From NCBI RefSeq assembly GCF_022836875.1, contig NZ_CP090376.1:1984001-2048000 (forward strand): a DNA stretch of 64,000 nucleotides, in the 5' to 3' direction. Below the pieces are notes generated by a model. That model saw nothing but the letters and a program-made list of their open reading frames with translations, had not been told where the DNA came from and ran no database searches. This document shows, one piece after another, positions 44,032-53,444 of this stretch; positions within the stretch are counted from its first letter, which is position 1, and each line of letters starts with the position of its first letter. Source of the DNA: Flavobacterium enshiense. GTDB lineage: Bacteria; Bacteroidota; Bacteroidia; Flavobacteriales; Flavobacteriaceae. The position numbers were made by a program, and so were the translations under genes.

Positions 44032-45258
44032 CTAAAAATAAGTGGAAAACCCAAATTGAATCCCAGCTGTCTTCGAAGGATCATTACCAAAAATATCTGT
44101 TTCCCAAATATAGCGGTAATTCATTCTGAAAACCGTTTGTGAAGAGGGTCTGAAACTGATTCCCGGAGTTATAGCCATTACATCATCGTGGATATTCTCG
44201 TTAGTTTCTTTAAACGTTCCAACATTATAATCTGTGTATTCCATTCTAAAAGCCAAATTAAGTGTGCTGTTTTGCCAACCCAATACATCGCGCTTTAAAA
44301 TGGGTTGCACAATATCGATAAAGCCCCCTTTTTGTTTTGAGCCAAATTGTTGAGTATAGGTGTCAGGAACATCTATATAAGCCCAAACCCATTCCGTATT
44401 GATGTATGTTTTTAGTTTCGGGAGCACTGTGTTAAAATCCAATGCGAATAAGTCCACTCTACGTTTTTTGTCAATTTGAATACCGTCTTCCTGAAATTTG
44501 TTGTACACACCACCCATCCAAGAAATACCAAATTCACCTATTTTTCTGTGTTTTAATGCAGTCTTGGCGGTAATCAATGGTACTCCGTTAAAACTTTCCT
44601 CAAAGCGTTCTTTATTTTCTTTTGAAGCAGGAAGCCATGTTCTGTTTTCGGTATTCGATATAATCGTATCATCAAAACCATTGGAGAAATAACCTTCATA
44701 CGCCCAAACCAAATTATTTTTGGCATACTTTCCGAAAAAACCAAAACCAACATTACTCCATGTAGATGGGATTATGGTTGTTGAAGATATTGGACGGTCA
44801 ATGAATTCCCATTTTGGACCGTCGTGATTTTGGTTGAAAGAGCCAATAGGGTTCATAATAATACCACCACGCAAATTGAATAGTGGATGTAACTCCACAT
44901 CAAGCGAAGCAAATTCAATATTTATTTCTTTTCCGCCTTCTTCAAACTCAATTTCCGATAAAAATTTAATTCGGTTTCTGATGGTGGATGAAACAAATAA
45001 TGTCATTCTCGGCATCTGAAAAGACATACCTTCTGTGACTCCATCAGTAGCAAAATAACTCGTATTGGCTTCAACATAACCACCTATGGAAATGGGAAGT
45101 TTCCCTAATTTCAAAAACGGACGTGCATAAACTGCATCCATATTCAAAGCTAATTTTGTAGTGTCTTTTTGTGTCGTTACGACTTTTGTTGAATCAACCT
45201 GTGCCAGTACTGAAAAATTAAAAAATAAGATTAATACAGTTATATATAGTGATTTCAT
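44032..45258 (-). CDS. OprP/O-like outer-membrane porin
   Basis: 408 residues from ATG 45258 (MKSLYITVLILFFNFSVLAQ, signal peptide). An upstream in-frame ATG at 45291 overlaps the preceding stop and precedes the signal. The mature protein is beta-strand-rich with aromatic girdles (GGYVEANTSYFATDG, LNLRGGIIMNPIGSFNQNHDGPKWEF, FRMNYRYIWETDIFG) and ends in a terminal Phe (FGFSTYF). It resembles phosphate-selective porin O/P-type proteins. Start is one base after the Rieske stop, so it closes the diheme-Rieske-porin operon. The solute it passes is unknown. Confidence 0.75.
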   Translation of the reverse strand: MKSLYITVLILFFNFSVLAQVDSTKVVTTQKDTTKLALNMDAVYARPFLKLGKLPISIGGYVEANTSYFATDGVTEGMSFQMPRMTLFVSSTIRNRIKFLSEIEFEEGGKEINIEFASLDVELHPLFNLRGGIIMNPIGSFNQNHDGPKWEFIDRPISSTTIIPSTWSNVGFGFFGKYAKNNLVWAYEGYFSNGFDDTIISNTENRTWLPASKENKERFEESFNGVPLITAKTALKHRKIGEFGISWMGGVYNKFQEDGIQIDKKRRVDLFALDFNTVLPKLKTYINTEWVWAYIDVPDTYTQQFGSKQKGGFIDIVQPILKRDVLGWQNSTLNLAFRMEYTDYNVGTFKETNENIHDDVMAITPGISFRPSSQTVFRMNYRYIWETDIFGNDPSKTAGIQFGFSTYF

Positions 45259-45259
45259 T

Positions 45260-45700
45260 TTAGGATAATTGAATGTAAATGTTTTGTGCATCGGTTTGCA
45301 CTTTAAATGCGGTTAATTGTTGTTCTGCGGGTCCTTGAATAACCTCACCGTTTTTACCAAATTCGCTTCCATGAGCTGAACAGGTTAATACATCACCATT
45401 AACGGTAAGTTCGGCTCCTTGATGAGAGCATCTTAACAAAAATGCTGAATAAGTATCATTTAGGTTTTTGTATATGATAATCGGATAGTTGATACCTTCT
45501 ATTTTGCTAACAACATGATTTCTGTAACGAATGGTGTCGTTTTTGATTATTTCAAATTCTTTTTTAGACACAATCAATCGATTGCCTTGAACATTTGTAG
45601 AAGCATAATGAGTTGTTCCACAACTTTGCATCATCCCAGACAATCCCAAAACTCCTAAACAGGAAAAGCCACAAATCTTTAAAAATTCTTTTCTGTCCAT
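45260..45700 (-). CDS. Exported Rieske [2Fe-2S] protein
   Basis: 146 residues from ATG 45700 (MDRKEFLKICGFSC), one base after the diheme gene stop. A longer start at 45715 overlaps that gene. The N-terminus is Tat-like (RKEFLK, an R-K variant) with a lipobox-type MQSC. The cluster ligands are CSHQG and CSAHG, with the usual ELTV...GEVIQGPA spacing. It is a single-domain periplasmic electron carrier, not the full bc1 type. It probably passes electrons to or from the diheme protein of the same operon. Confidence 0.85.
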   Translation of the reverse strand: MDRKEFLKICGFSCLGVLGLSGMMQSCGTTHYASTNVQGNRLIVSKKEFEIIKNDTIRYRNHVVSKIEGINYPIIIYKNLNDTYSAFLLRCSHQGAELTVNGDVLTCSAHGSEFGKNGEVIQGPAEQQLTAFKVQTDAQNIYIQLS

Positions 45701-45701
45701 A

Positions 45702-46904
45702 CTATAAACTTTCAATGAATTTTATCAGTTTTTGTTTTTCACCCGATGTTAATTGCTGGTACGCATTTTTACTGCTGTTAGCTTCACCGCCGTGCATTAA
45801 AATTGCTTCTTCAATACTTCTGGCTCTACCGTCATGCAGTAAAAAATATTGTCCACCTTGCGATTTTTTAGCCAGCCCAATTCCCCATAAAGGCGGAGTT
45901 CTCCATTCGCTTGTTAATGCAGTTCCTTCTGTATAACCGTCGTTTAAGCCACTTCCCATATCGTGTAACAGTAAATCGGTATATGGGTAAAAAGTTTTGT
46001 TGGATAAACTGGCAATATCACTGTTTGGTGTTGTCCATTGCGGTTTATGGCATTCTGCACATTTTAAATTTGAGAATAAAGCTTCACCTGCTTGAACTTC
46101 AGCATCATTTTGATTTCTTCGTTTGGGTGCTTTTAAGGTTCTCAAGTAAAACACTACACTGTTTACTGTTTTGTTTGAAACTTCAGGGTCAATTTCTAAT
46201 CCCGAATAGGTGTCGATTGGAGAAAAAGAAGAGGTAATTCCCATGTCCTGATTATAGGCATTAACGGTTTGATGCAACAAATCGATAGCTGCCGCTTTTT
46301 TTCCGTAGCGACCAATGTATTTTCCGTTAATTTCCTGATGAAACCATTTTGGCAAAAAGAAAGCTGGAGGTGTAATATAGTTTGGTACACCTGAAATTCC
46401 ATCTCCATTATTATCATTGGGGTCTGCATTTGCTAAAATTTGTGCATCGGTTAAAGCGGCTAAAAAACCTAAACCTGTATTTGCAGGAGGCATAAACTTA
46501 GCTGAAGTAGCTCCCGCAGGAATTTGCTCTGGTAAATACCCCGGTAAGGCTCTGTTTTGCAACTGTGGCGCACCCAAATGCATGAATTGATTACCTGTGG
46601 CATCTGTTTGTCCAAATCGGGTTAAAGTAGTAAAAGGATGTCCTTTTCCGTCCCCCGCATGACAGGACACACAACTGGTAGAAACAAATAATGGTCCCAA
46701 ACCTGTTTCGGTTGTAAATACTTCTTCATTGAAAGCAACATCACCTTCTAAGAATTCTAACATTTCCGAAGAAGTCAATCCTTCAACGGGCCCGTCTAAA
46801 ATTTCTTCATCGGCAGGAGCATCTGTTAATATATCTTCACAAGAGGTTAGGGTGCTTATCCCTAAAGTCATAACAATTAAAATTAGATATGCCTTGTTTT
46901 TCAT
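45702..46904 (-). CDS. Diheme (DUF1111-type) cytochrome oxidoreductase lipoprotein
   Basis: 400 residues. A lipoprotein signal ends STLTSC (Cys ~22). Two heme-c motifs, CVSCHAGDGKGHPF and CAECHKPQW, identify the di-heme DUF1111 family, with GLGPLFVSTSCVSC, FGRQYGKKAAAIDLL-type and YTDLLLHDMGSGL sections that the family shares. It sits in the periplasm or on the outer leaflet and is followed by a Rieske protein and a porin. The family occurs with iron or metal acquisition genes. What is oxidised here is unknown. A good -7 box lies upstream (46934-46941). Confidence 0.85.
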   Translation of the reverse strand: MKNKAYLILIVMTLGISTLTSCEDILTDAPADEEILDGPVEGLTSSEMLEFLEGDVAFNEEVFTTETGLGPLFVSTSCVSCHAGDGKGHPFTTLTRFGQTDATGNQFMHLGAPQLQNRALPGYLPEQIPAGATSAKFMPPANTGLGFLAALTDAQILANADPNDNNGDGISGVPNYITPPAFFLPKWFHQEINGKYIGRYGKKAAAIDLLHQTVNAYNQDMGITSSFSPIDTYSGLEIDPEVSNKTVNSVVFYLRTLKAPKRRNQNDAEVQAGEALFSNLKCAECHKPQWTTPNSDIASLSNKTFYPYTDLLLHDMGSGLNDGYTEGTALTSEWRTPPLWGIGLAKKSQGGQYFLLHDGRARSIEEAILMHGGEANSSKNAYQQLTSGEKQKLIKFIESL

Positions 46905-46933
46905 TTTTATATATGCTTAATATTATTTTTAGG

Positions 46934-46965
46934 CAAAGCTAAAAAAATATTTCGAATCGCATCAA
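46934..46965 (-). promoter_or_regulatory. Candidate promoter of the diheme-Rieske-porin operon
   Basis: Minus strand TAGCTTTG (46934-46941) matches TAnnTTTG exactly, with TTG (46963-46965) 21 bp upstream. Confidence 0.5.
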
Positions 46966-47026
46966 ATTGCATTAAAAAAATTAAATGTGATTAGTTCATA
47001 TAAATTTTATTGCTATTTTTACACTC

Positions 47027-47353
47027 GTGAAATGGTTAAATATCATATTATCAATTTATTTAATAGTCTTGGCATCTATGCCTTGTGCTGATATGGAAGT
47101 AAATAGTGCTGGGCATTCTTTGGAAGCGCATCGGGCTGACCATGACAACCATTCACACGACAAGAGTAAAGATTTGTGTTCGCCTTTTTGCATTTGCAAT
47201 TGCTGTGGAGCGCAGGTTTTGAGTTACTTTCCTTCCATCAGTTATGATTTTCCTGTAATTGCTACAGTTATAAAGACCAAAGAGCCATTTTATAAGCCAG
47301 TTTTTGCTTCCTATTTCTTTGGAAGTATTTGGCAACCTCCTCAAATAGTATAA
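47027..47353 (+). CDS. DUF6660-like small exported His/Cys protein
   Basis: 108 residues. An N-terminal signal/anchor (WLNIILSIYLIVLASMPCAD) is followed by a His/Asp stretch (HSLEAHRADHDNHSHDKSKD) and CSPFCICNCCGAQV, then a non-Cys tail ending SIWQPPQIV. It matches the DUF6660 layout I associate with RND metal operons in Bacteroidetes. It lies 98 bp before the CusA-TolC fusion and probably acts as a metal sensor or buffer in the periplasm, possibly for the czc-like operon. Function is not established. Confidence 0.75.
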   Translation: MKWLNIILSIYLIVLASMPCADMEVNSAGHSLEAHRADHDNHSHDKSKDLCSPFCICNCCGAQVLSYFPSISYDFPVIATVIKTKEPFYKPVFASYFFGSIWQPPQIV

Positions 47354-47451
47354 TGATGCCCGAGTAATTTCGGGTTAGAAAAGTGTGTTTTAATCACATA
47401 TAATGGCAAGTACTTTAATTTGCTAATTTCTAATTCATTACAATATTTTCA

Positions 47452-50400
47452 ATGTTAGACAAAATAATACAATTCAGTATAAAGAATAAATTCATTATAC
47501 TATTGCTAACCTTAGTCCTTATAGCGTGGGGTAGCTATTCTATTAAACAATTACCGCTTGATGCTTTGCCTGATGTAACCAATAATCAGGTACAAATTAT
47601 TACTACTGCGCCCACTCTTGCCAGTCAGGAAGTGGAGCAATTAATTACCTATCCGTTAGAGCAATCCGTTAAAACCATCCCCAAAGTAATTGAGTTACGA
47701 AGTATTTCTCGTTTCGGGCTTTCGGTAGTTACGGTTGTTTTCAAAGACGATGTAGATATATATTGGGCAAGGGAACAAATTTTTCAACGATTAAAGCAAG
47801 CCGAAGAAAATATACCTGACTATGCTGGTTCGCCTGAATTGGCACCAATTTCAACAGGTCTTGGAGAAATTTATCAGTATGATGTATATGCTAAAAAAGG
47901 GTATGAAGATAAGTACGATGCCATCAAATTAAGAACCATTCAAGATTGGATAATTATACCACAATTACAAGGTATTGAAGGCGTTGCTGAAGTGAGCACT
48001 TGGGGTGGAAAATTAAAACAATATGAAGTTGCAGTTAATCCAAACACACTCAATAGTTTAGGCGTTACTATCACTGAGATTTTTGATGCGTTAGAAAAAA
48101 ATAATCAAAATACTGGTGGTGCCTATATTGAAAAAGACCAATACGCTTATTTCATTCGTGGTGTGGGTATGGCAACGGGCATCAAGGATTTAGAAAATGT
48201 AGTAGTCAAAAACCGAAATGGTGCTCCTGTTTTAGTGCGTGACGTTGCAACAGTACGTGAAGGTATTGCATTGCGATATGGTGCCTCTACAAAAGACGGT
48301 AAAGGAGAAATTGTTTGCGGTTTAGCATTAATGTTAAAAGGCGAAAATTCCAGTGCTGTAGTGGAAAGAGTGAAAGAAAAAATGGTTCAAATCAATAAAA
48401 CGTTACCTGAAGGAGTAGTTGCCGAAGCCTTTATTGACAGAGGTAAATTAGTAGACAACGCCATAGGAACGGTTACAAAAAATCTATTGGAAGGAGCTTT
48501 AATCGTAATTTTTGTACTGATATTATTTTTAGGAAATCTTCGTGCCGGATTAATCGTAGCTTCCGTAATTCCTTTGTCAATGCTTTTTGCAGTAATCCTG
48601 ATGAATTACTTTGGTGTGAGTGGAAACTTAATGAGTTTAGGTGCAATCGATTTTGGTATCATTGTCGATGGGGCAGTTATTATTGTCGAAGCCACAATGC
48701 ACCATTTACAAAAACTCAAAAGGCAAAAGGATTTAACCCAATCCGAAATGGATAGCGAGGTATATAAATCTGCTTCAAAAATCAGAAATAGTGCAGCATT
48801 TGGGGAAATAATAATTCTTATCGTATATCTGCCAATATTAGCCTTAGTAGGAACAGAAGGTAAAATGTTCAAACCAATGGCAATGACAGTAGGTTTTGCA
48901 GTTATTGGAGCATTTATTTTATCATTGACTTATGTGCCAATGATGAGTGCTATGTTCTTATCGAAAAATACTGAGCATAAATCGAATTTTAGCGATAGAA
49001 TGATGGCGTGGTTCGAGAAGATATATACCCCTTTTTTAGAAAAAGCATTGCAAATTAAAAAATCGGTTTTAGTAATCGCATTAGGATTATTTGCTTTGGC
49101 TGTAATAACTTTTCAAAATATGGGTGGCGAATTTATTCCAACCATTGAAGAAGGCGATTTAGCCATTAATGCTACCATTATGACAGGTAGTTCATTAACC
49201 CAAATGGTAGAAACAACAACCAAATATGAGAAAATTCTAAAAGCAAAATTCCCAGAAATTAAAACCATCGTTACCAAAATTGGAAGTGGAGAAATCCCAA
49301 CCGACCCAATGCCAATTGAAAGTGGCGATTTGATTATTGTTTTGAAAGACAAATCTGAGTGGACATCTGCCGATAATTGGGAAGATTTAGCCAATTTGAT
49401 GAAAGAAGAAATGGAAGCTATTCCTGGGGCGAATATCGAAATTTCACAGCCTATTCAAATGCGTTTTAACGAATTAATGACGGGTAGCCGAAGCGATATA
49501 GCCATTAAAATTTTTGGTGACGATTTAGAAGTTTTAGATACAAAAGCCAAAGAATTGATTTCTAAAATAAATAAAATAGAAGGTATTGGCGATTTAAAGG
49601 CTGATAAAGTAACCGGACTCCCACAAATAACTGTAAAATACGATTACAATAAAATTGCATTGTATGGTTTAAATATTACTGATGTCAATAAAATTATTCG
49701 TTCCTCGTTTGCAGGGGAAAGCGCAGGAAAAATCTATGAAGAGAGTAAGCGTTTTGATGTTGTGGTTAGAATGGATGCAGCCAACAGAAGCGATATTACA
49801 GACGTAAGCAATTTGTTTATTCCATTGCCAAATGGTCAGCAAGTACCACTATCCCAAGTGGCTGCCATTAGTTATGAGCAAGGTCCTGTACAAGTTTCTC
49901 GTGAAAATGGAAAGCGTAGAATAACAGTTGGGTTAAATGTTCGTGGTCGTGATATAAAAAGTGTGGTAGAAGAAATTCAGCAAAAACTGGAAACCAATTT
50001 CAAGCTTCCTGCGGGTTACTATATTACTTATGGCGGACAATTTGAAAATTTGGTTGAAGCCAATAAGCGTCTTTCAATAGCGTTGCCCATTGCATTAGGA
50101 CTTATCATGGTTTTACTGTTTTTTACATTCAACAGTGTGAAACAGTCCTTGTTAATCTTCACCGCGATTCCTTTATCAGCGATAGGTGGTGTTTTTGCGT
50201 TATGGCTTAGAGGAATGCCTTTTAGTATTTCAGCAGGAATTGGATTTATTGCTTTGTTTGGTATTGCCGTTTTAAACGGAATTGTATTGATTTCCTATTT
50301 CAATCAACTAAAATCAGAAGGTATAACCGATCCGTTGCAACGTGTATTAATGGGGACAAAAACAAGACTTAGACCTGTGTTAATGACAGCGGCAGTGGCT

Positions 50401-51771
50401 TCTTTAGGATTTATGCCTATGGCATTATCAACCAGTGGCGGTGCCGAAGTACAAAAACCATTGGCAACAGTAGTTATAGGCGGTTTGTTCTCGGCAACAT
50501 TACTGACATTAATAGTATTACCAATACTTTATTTATTATTTGAAAACGGAATGAAAATAAGAAAATTTAAAAAAAGACAACCATTTGTAACCCTTTGGTT
50601 TCTATTGATTAGCTGTGTAGCATTATCACAAAACAAGCAAACGGTAACTTTAGACCAAGCAATTACCTTAGCCAAGAAAAGCAATATCGATTTAAAAATT
50701 GCCGATAAAGAAATTGAAAAACAAACGACGCTTAAAAAAGCGGCATTTCAAGTAGATCCTTTGCAAGTCCAATACCAAGGCGGACAGTTTAATAGTGTTG
50801 ATTATGACCATAATGTTTCTGTTCAGCAATATTTCCCAATTGGTAAAATCACTAAGGCAAACAGACAATTACAGGAAGAATTGGCAAAATTAGCTGAGAA
50901 AAGAAAAGCCTTATCAGAATACGAAATTGAAAAAGCGGTAACATTAGCTTACTATCAATATTTGTATGGTGTTTCCATTCAAAAGTTAAACAACGAATTG
51001 AGTGACATTTATATCAAGTTTTTAAAAAATGCTGAACTTCGTTTTCAAACAGGTGAAAGTGGTAATATAGAAGTCATAAGTGCCAAAGCCAAGGTAAAAG
51101 AAATTGAAACCCAAAAATTACAGTTGGAATACGATTTGGCGGTGTATCAAAAGCAGTTACAGTATTTTATCCAAACCGATGAAAATATTGTTCCTGATGC
51201 CGCAACTCCGTTAAAGTATGAAAAGAATGTTTCAATTGCCGAGGATAAAGTGCAAGGATTGGTAAACGATTATTACACCCAACAAATTTCAGTTTATCAA
51301 AAAGAAGCCAATATTTTCAAGGCAATGAGAACACCAAAATTAGGATTAGGTTATTTTGGACAGACCATCGATACAAAATCTTATTTCCAAGGATTTACGG
51401 CGGGGCTACAAATTCCACTTTTTGGAGGTGTAAATTCGGCTCGTGCCAAGGCTTCAGAAATAAGTGTGGTACAGGCACAACTGGAATTAGATAAAAGTAA
51501 ATTAGCTTTAAAACTGCAAAAAGAAGAATTGAAAAGCGAGTTCGATAAACAGAACAAAGCAATGCTGTATTATCAAAATGAAGGATTGCAATACGCAGAC
51601 CAAATCATAACAACGGCACAAAAAAGTTATGCCAATGGCGATATGAGTTACTGGTCGTACATCAGTTTTTTAAATCAGGCAATCGATATAAAAAAGCAAA
51701 ATGCCGAAGCGGTAAATGCTTATAATCAAAGCGCTATTCAATTGCAATTCCCATCTTTTAGCAATAATTAA
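47452..51771 (+). CDS. CusA/CzcA-family metal RND pump fused to a TolC-type outer-membrane factor
   Basis: 1439 residues. Residues ~1-1040 are a complete 12-TM RND pump: LPLDALPDVTNNQVQIITTAP, TM4 with DFGIIVDGAVIIVE, the CzcA/HME1 (Zn/Co/Cd) signature with a single Asp pair, and VLPILYLLFE at the end. After a hydrophobic stretch (~1045-1065), residues ~1070-1439 are a TolC-like domain (VTLDQAITLAKKSNIDLKIADKEIEKQ, YQYLYGVSIQKLNNELSDIYIKFL). The second part should be exported, so the hydrophobic joint must act as an internal signal. Such fusions occur in Bacteroidetes. It begins an operon with adaptor, DUF3703 and P-ATPase. Confidence 0.9.
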   Translation: MLDKIIQFSIKNKFIILLLTLVLIAWGSYSIKQLPLDALPDVTNNQVQIITTAPTLASQEVEQLITYPLEQSVKTIPKVIELRSISRFGLSVVTVVFKDDVDIYWAREQIFQRLKQAEENIPDYAGSPELAPISTGLGEIYQYDVYAKKGYEDKYDAIKLRTIQDWIIIPQLQGIEGVAEVSTWGGKLKQYEVAVNPNTLNSLGVTITEIFDALEKNNQNTGGAYIEKDQYAYFIRGVGMATGIKDLENVVVKNRNGAPVLVRDVATVREGIALRYGASTKDGKGEIVCGLALMLKGENSSAVVERVKEKMVQINKTLPEGVVAEAFIDRGKLVDNAIGTVTKNLLEGALIVIFVLILFLGNLRAGLIVASVIPLSMLFAVILMNYFGVSGNLMSLGAIDFGIIVDGAVIIVEATMHHLQKLKRQKDLTQSEMDSEVYKSASKIRNSAAFGEIIILIVYLPILALVGTEGKMFKPMAMTVGFAVIGAFILSLTYVPMMSAMFLSKNTEHKSNFSDRMMAWFEKIYTPFLEKALQIKKSVLVIALGLFALAVITFQNMGGEFIPTIEEGDLAINATIMTGSSLTQMVETTTKYEKILKAKFPEIKTIVTKIGSGEIPTDPMPIESGDLIIVLKDKSEWTSADNWEDLANLMKEEMEAIPGANIEISQPIQMRFNELMTGSRSDIAIKIFGDDLEVLDTKAKELISKINKIEGIGDLKADKVTGLPQITVKYDYNKIALYGLNITDVNKIIRSSFAGESAGKIYEESKRFDVVVRMDAANRSDITDVSNLFIPLPNGQQVPLSQVAAISYEQGPVQVSRENGKRRITVGLNVRGRDIKSVVEEIQQKLETNFKLPAGYYITYGGQFENLVEANKRLSIALPIALGLIMVLLFFTFNSVKQSLLIFTAIPLSAIGGVFALWLRGMPFSISAGIGFIALFGIAVLNGIVLISYFNQLKSEGITDPLQRVLMGTKTRLRPVLMTAAVASLGFMPMALSTSGGAEVQKPLATVVIGGLFSATLLTLIVLPILYLLFENGMKIRKFKKRQPFVTLWFLLISCVALSQNKQTVTLDQAITLAKKSNIDLKIADKEIEKQTTLKKAAFQVDPLQVQYQGGQFNSVDYDHNVSVQQYFPIGKITKANRQLQEELAKLAEKRKALSEYEIEKAVTLAYYQYLYGVSIQKLNNELSDIYIKFLKNAELRFQTGESGNIEVISAKAKVKEIETQKLQLEYDLAVYQKQLQYFIQTDENIVPDAATPLKYEKNVSIAEDKVQGLVNDYYTQQISVYQKEANIFKAMRTPKLGLGYFGQTIDTKSYFQGFTAGLQIPLFGGVNSARAKASEISVVQAQLELDKSKLALKLQKEELKSEFDKQNKAMLYYQNEGLQYADQIITTAQKSYANGDMSYWSYISFLNQAIDIKKQNAEAVNAYNQSAIQLQFPSFSNN

Positions 51772-51782
51772 TACTCAACAAA

Positions 51783-53051
51783 ATGAAAAATATATTTTTA
51801 AAAATAAATTATAATCTGGGTTCGTTCTTCAATCTCTTTGTTCTATTTTCTTTTCTCTTTTTTCTAAATTCTTGTGGCGAGAAGAAAACCGAAGAAGCCC
51901 ACGAGGAAGAAAAGTCAGAAACCGAAGTAGCGTTGACCGAAGCGCAATTCAAAACCATTGGTATTGTAACGGGTAGTATTGAAATGAAAAATCTTAATAC
52001 CGTAATTAAAGCTAACGGATATACAGCAGTTCCGCCACAAAATATGGCTAATATTTCAACTTTAATAGGAGGCGTTGTTAAAGATATTTATGTGTTAGAA
52101 GGTACATTTGTTGCAAAAGGCAAAACATTGGCAACCATTCAAAATCTTGAAGTTACAGAAATGCAGGAAGATTATAATTCTGCCATTGCTAACATTGAAT
52201 ACCTGCAATTGGAATACAACCGTCAAAAAACATTGAGCGATGAAAATGTAAATCCTCGCAAAACATTTCAGGAAGTAAAGTCAAAATTAGCAGTTGAAAG
52301 AGCAAGAGCACAAGCCGCTAAAAATAAACTACAAGCATTACACGTAAGTTTAAGCGGAAGTACTTCACTTATTCCTATTGTTTCTCCAATTAGTGGTTAC
52401 GTAGGTAAAATAAGCATAACCAAAGGCGCTTTTGCAGAAACAGGAGTGACACTTTTTGAAGTGGTTGACAATAGCCAAATGCATTTGGATTTGAATGTAT
52501 TTGAAAAAGATTTAGGCAAAATTTCAGTAGGTCAGGAAGTCGATTTTGTTTTAACCAATCAATCCAACAAATCCATCAAAGGGAAAATATTCGGTATTAA
52601 TAAATCCTTTTCTAATGAAAGTAAGTCGGTAGCCGTACACGCAAAAATTAATCCAAGCGATGCTAAAGATTTAATTTCAGGAATGTATGTAGCTGCTAAT
52701 ATCAATATTACCAATCAAACGGTTCAGGCATTGCCAAAAGATGCCATTGTTAGAAACGGAGATAAATATTTTATTTACATTCAAGAAGAACACAGCGAAG
52801 AAGCACCAAAAGCTAAAGTAGAAGAGCATATACACAAAGAAGGCGAAGCCCATTCGGAACACGCAGAAGGCGAAGAAGAAGGACACAATGAAATTCACTT
52901 TAAAGCCATTGAAGTAGTTCCTGGCACTACAGATTTAGGTTATACCGAAGTCAAATTGGTTGGGGAAATTCCTGCGGATGCAAAAATAGTAATCAAAGGG
53001 GCGTTCTATCTATTAGCAACTTCTAAAGGAGGTGGAGAACACGAACACTAA
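51783..53051 (+). CDS. RND periplasmic adaptor with His-rich C-terminal segment (CzcB-like)
   Basis: 422 residues. The lipoprotein signal ends LNSC (Cys ~31). Glu-rich N-terminus, then membrane-fusion domains (TVIKANGYTAVPPQNMANISTLIGG, VSPISGYVGKISITKGAF, GQEVDFVLTNQSNKSIKGKI). Near residues 340-372 a Glu/His stretch (EEHSEEAPKAK, EEHIHKEGEAHSEHAEGEEE) interrupts the C-terminal domain and is probably a zinc or cadmium/cobalt-binding site. It begins 11 bp after the RND-TolC fusion. This adaptor lacks the CPMHPE ribbon of the copper adaptors, supporting a different metal. Confidence 0.88.
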   Translation: MKNIFLKINYNLGSFFNLFVLFSFLFFLNSCGEKKTEEAHEEEKSETEVALTEAQFKTIGIVTGSIEMKNLNTVIKANGYTAVPPQNMANISTLIGGVVKDIYVLEGTFVAKGKTLATIQNLEVTEMQEDYNSAIANIEYLQLEYNRQKTLSDENVNPRKTFQEVKSKLAVERARAQAAKNKLQALHVSLSGSTSLIPIVSPISGYVGKISITKGAFAETGVTLFEVVDNSQMHLDLNVFEKDLGKISVGQEVDFVLTNQSNKSIKGKIFGINKSFSNESKSVAVHAKINPSDAKDLISGMYVAANINITNQTVQALPKDAIVRNGDKYFIYIQEEHSEEAPKAKVEEHIHKEGEAHSEHAEGEEEGHNEIHFKAIEVVPGTTDLGYTEVKLVGEIPADAKIVIKGAFYLLATSKGGGEHEH

Positions 53052-53067
53052 CTAATACTTTAATGTT

Positions 53068-53433
53068 ATGAAAATTAACACAATAATGCCAAGTATTCTA
53101 ATTCCTTTTTATAAAAAAGAGTTAGAAGCATTCAAGGACAATTTACAGATAGATAACCTAAATATGGCTTGGTATCACTTAGAGCGGGCGCACATTATAG
53201 GGCAAAAGTATCCTTATGAGCATTCCTATGTGCATTGGAAAATGTTGCAATTTGGCTTTAAAATAAAAAGTACCAGAGAGGTAATCGGACAAATACCAAG
53301 ATTACTCATTGGAGGCGTTAAGTCATTTGTAGGTCATATTCCGGTGGGTAATACAGGTGGTTCAAATGTGCCACCATTAAAATCGATGGAAATACCAAAA
53401 GACATTCAGGAAATTATCAATGCTAATTCTTAA
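53068..53433 (+). CDS. DUF3703-family protein
   Basis: 121 residues, mostly helical: PFYKKELEAFKDNLQIDNLNMAWYHLERAHIIGQKYPYEHSYVHW, then KIKSTREVIGQIPRLLIGGVKSFVGHIPVGNTGGSNVP. This is the DUF3703 pattern, with conserved His residues (AWYHLERAHI, EHSYVHW) and the GHIPVGNTGG end. The family regularly sits in Zn/Cd/Co efflux operons but has no known activity. It has no signal peptide and is probably cytoplasmic. Placed between adaptor and P-ATPase with 16 and 11 bp spacing. Confidence 0.85.
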   Translation: MKINTIMPSILIPFYKKELEAFKDNLQIDNLNMAWYHLERAHIIGQKYPYEHSYVHWKMLQFGFKIKSTREVIGQIPRLLIGGVKSFVGHIPVGNTGGSNVPPLKSMEIPKDIQEIINANS

Positions 53434-53444
53434 AATAATCCAAT

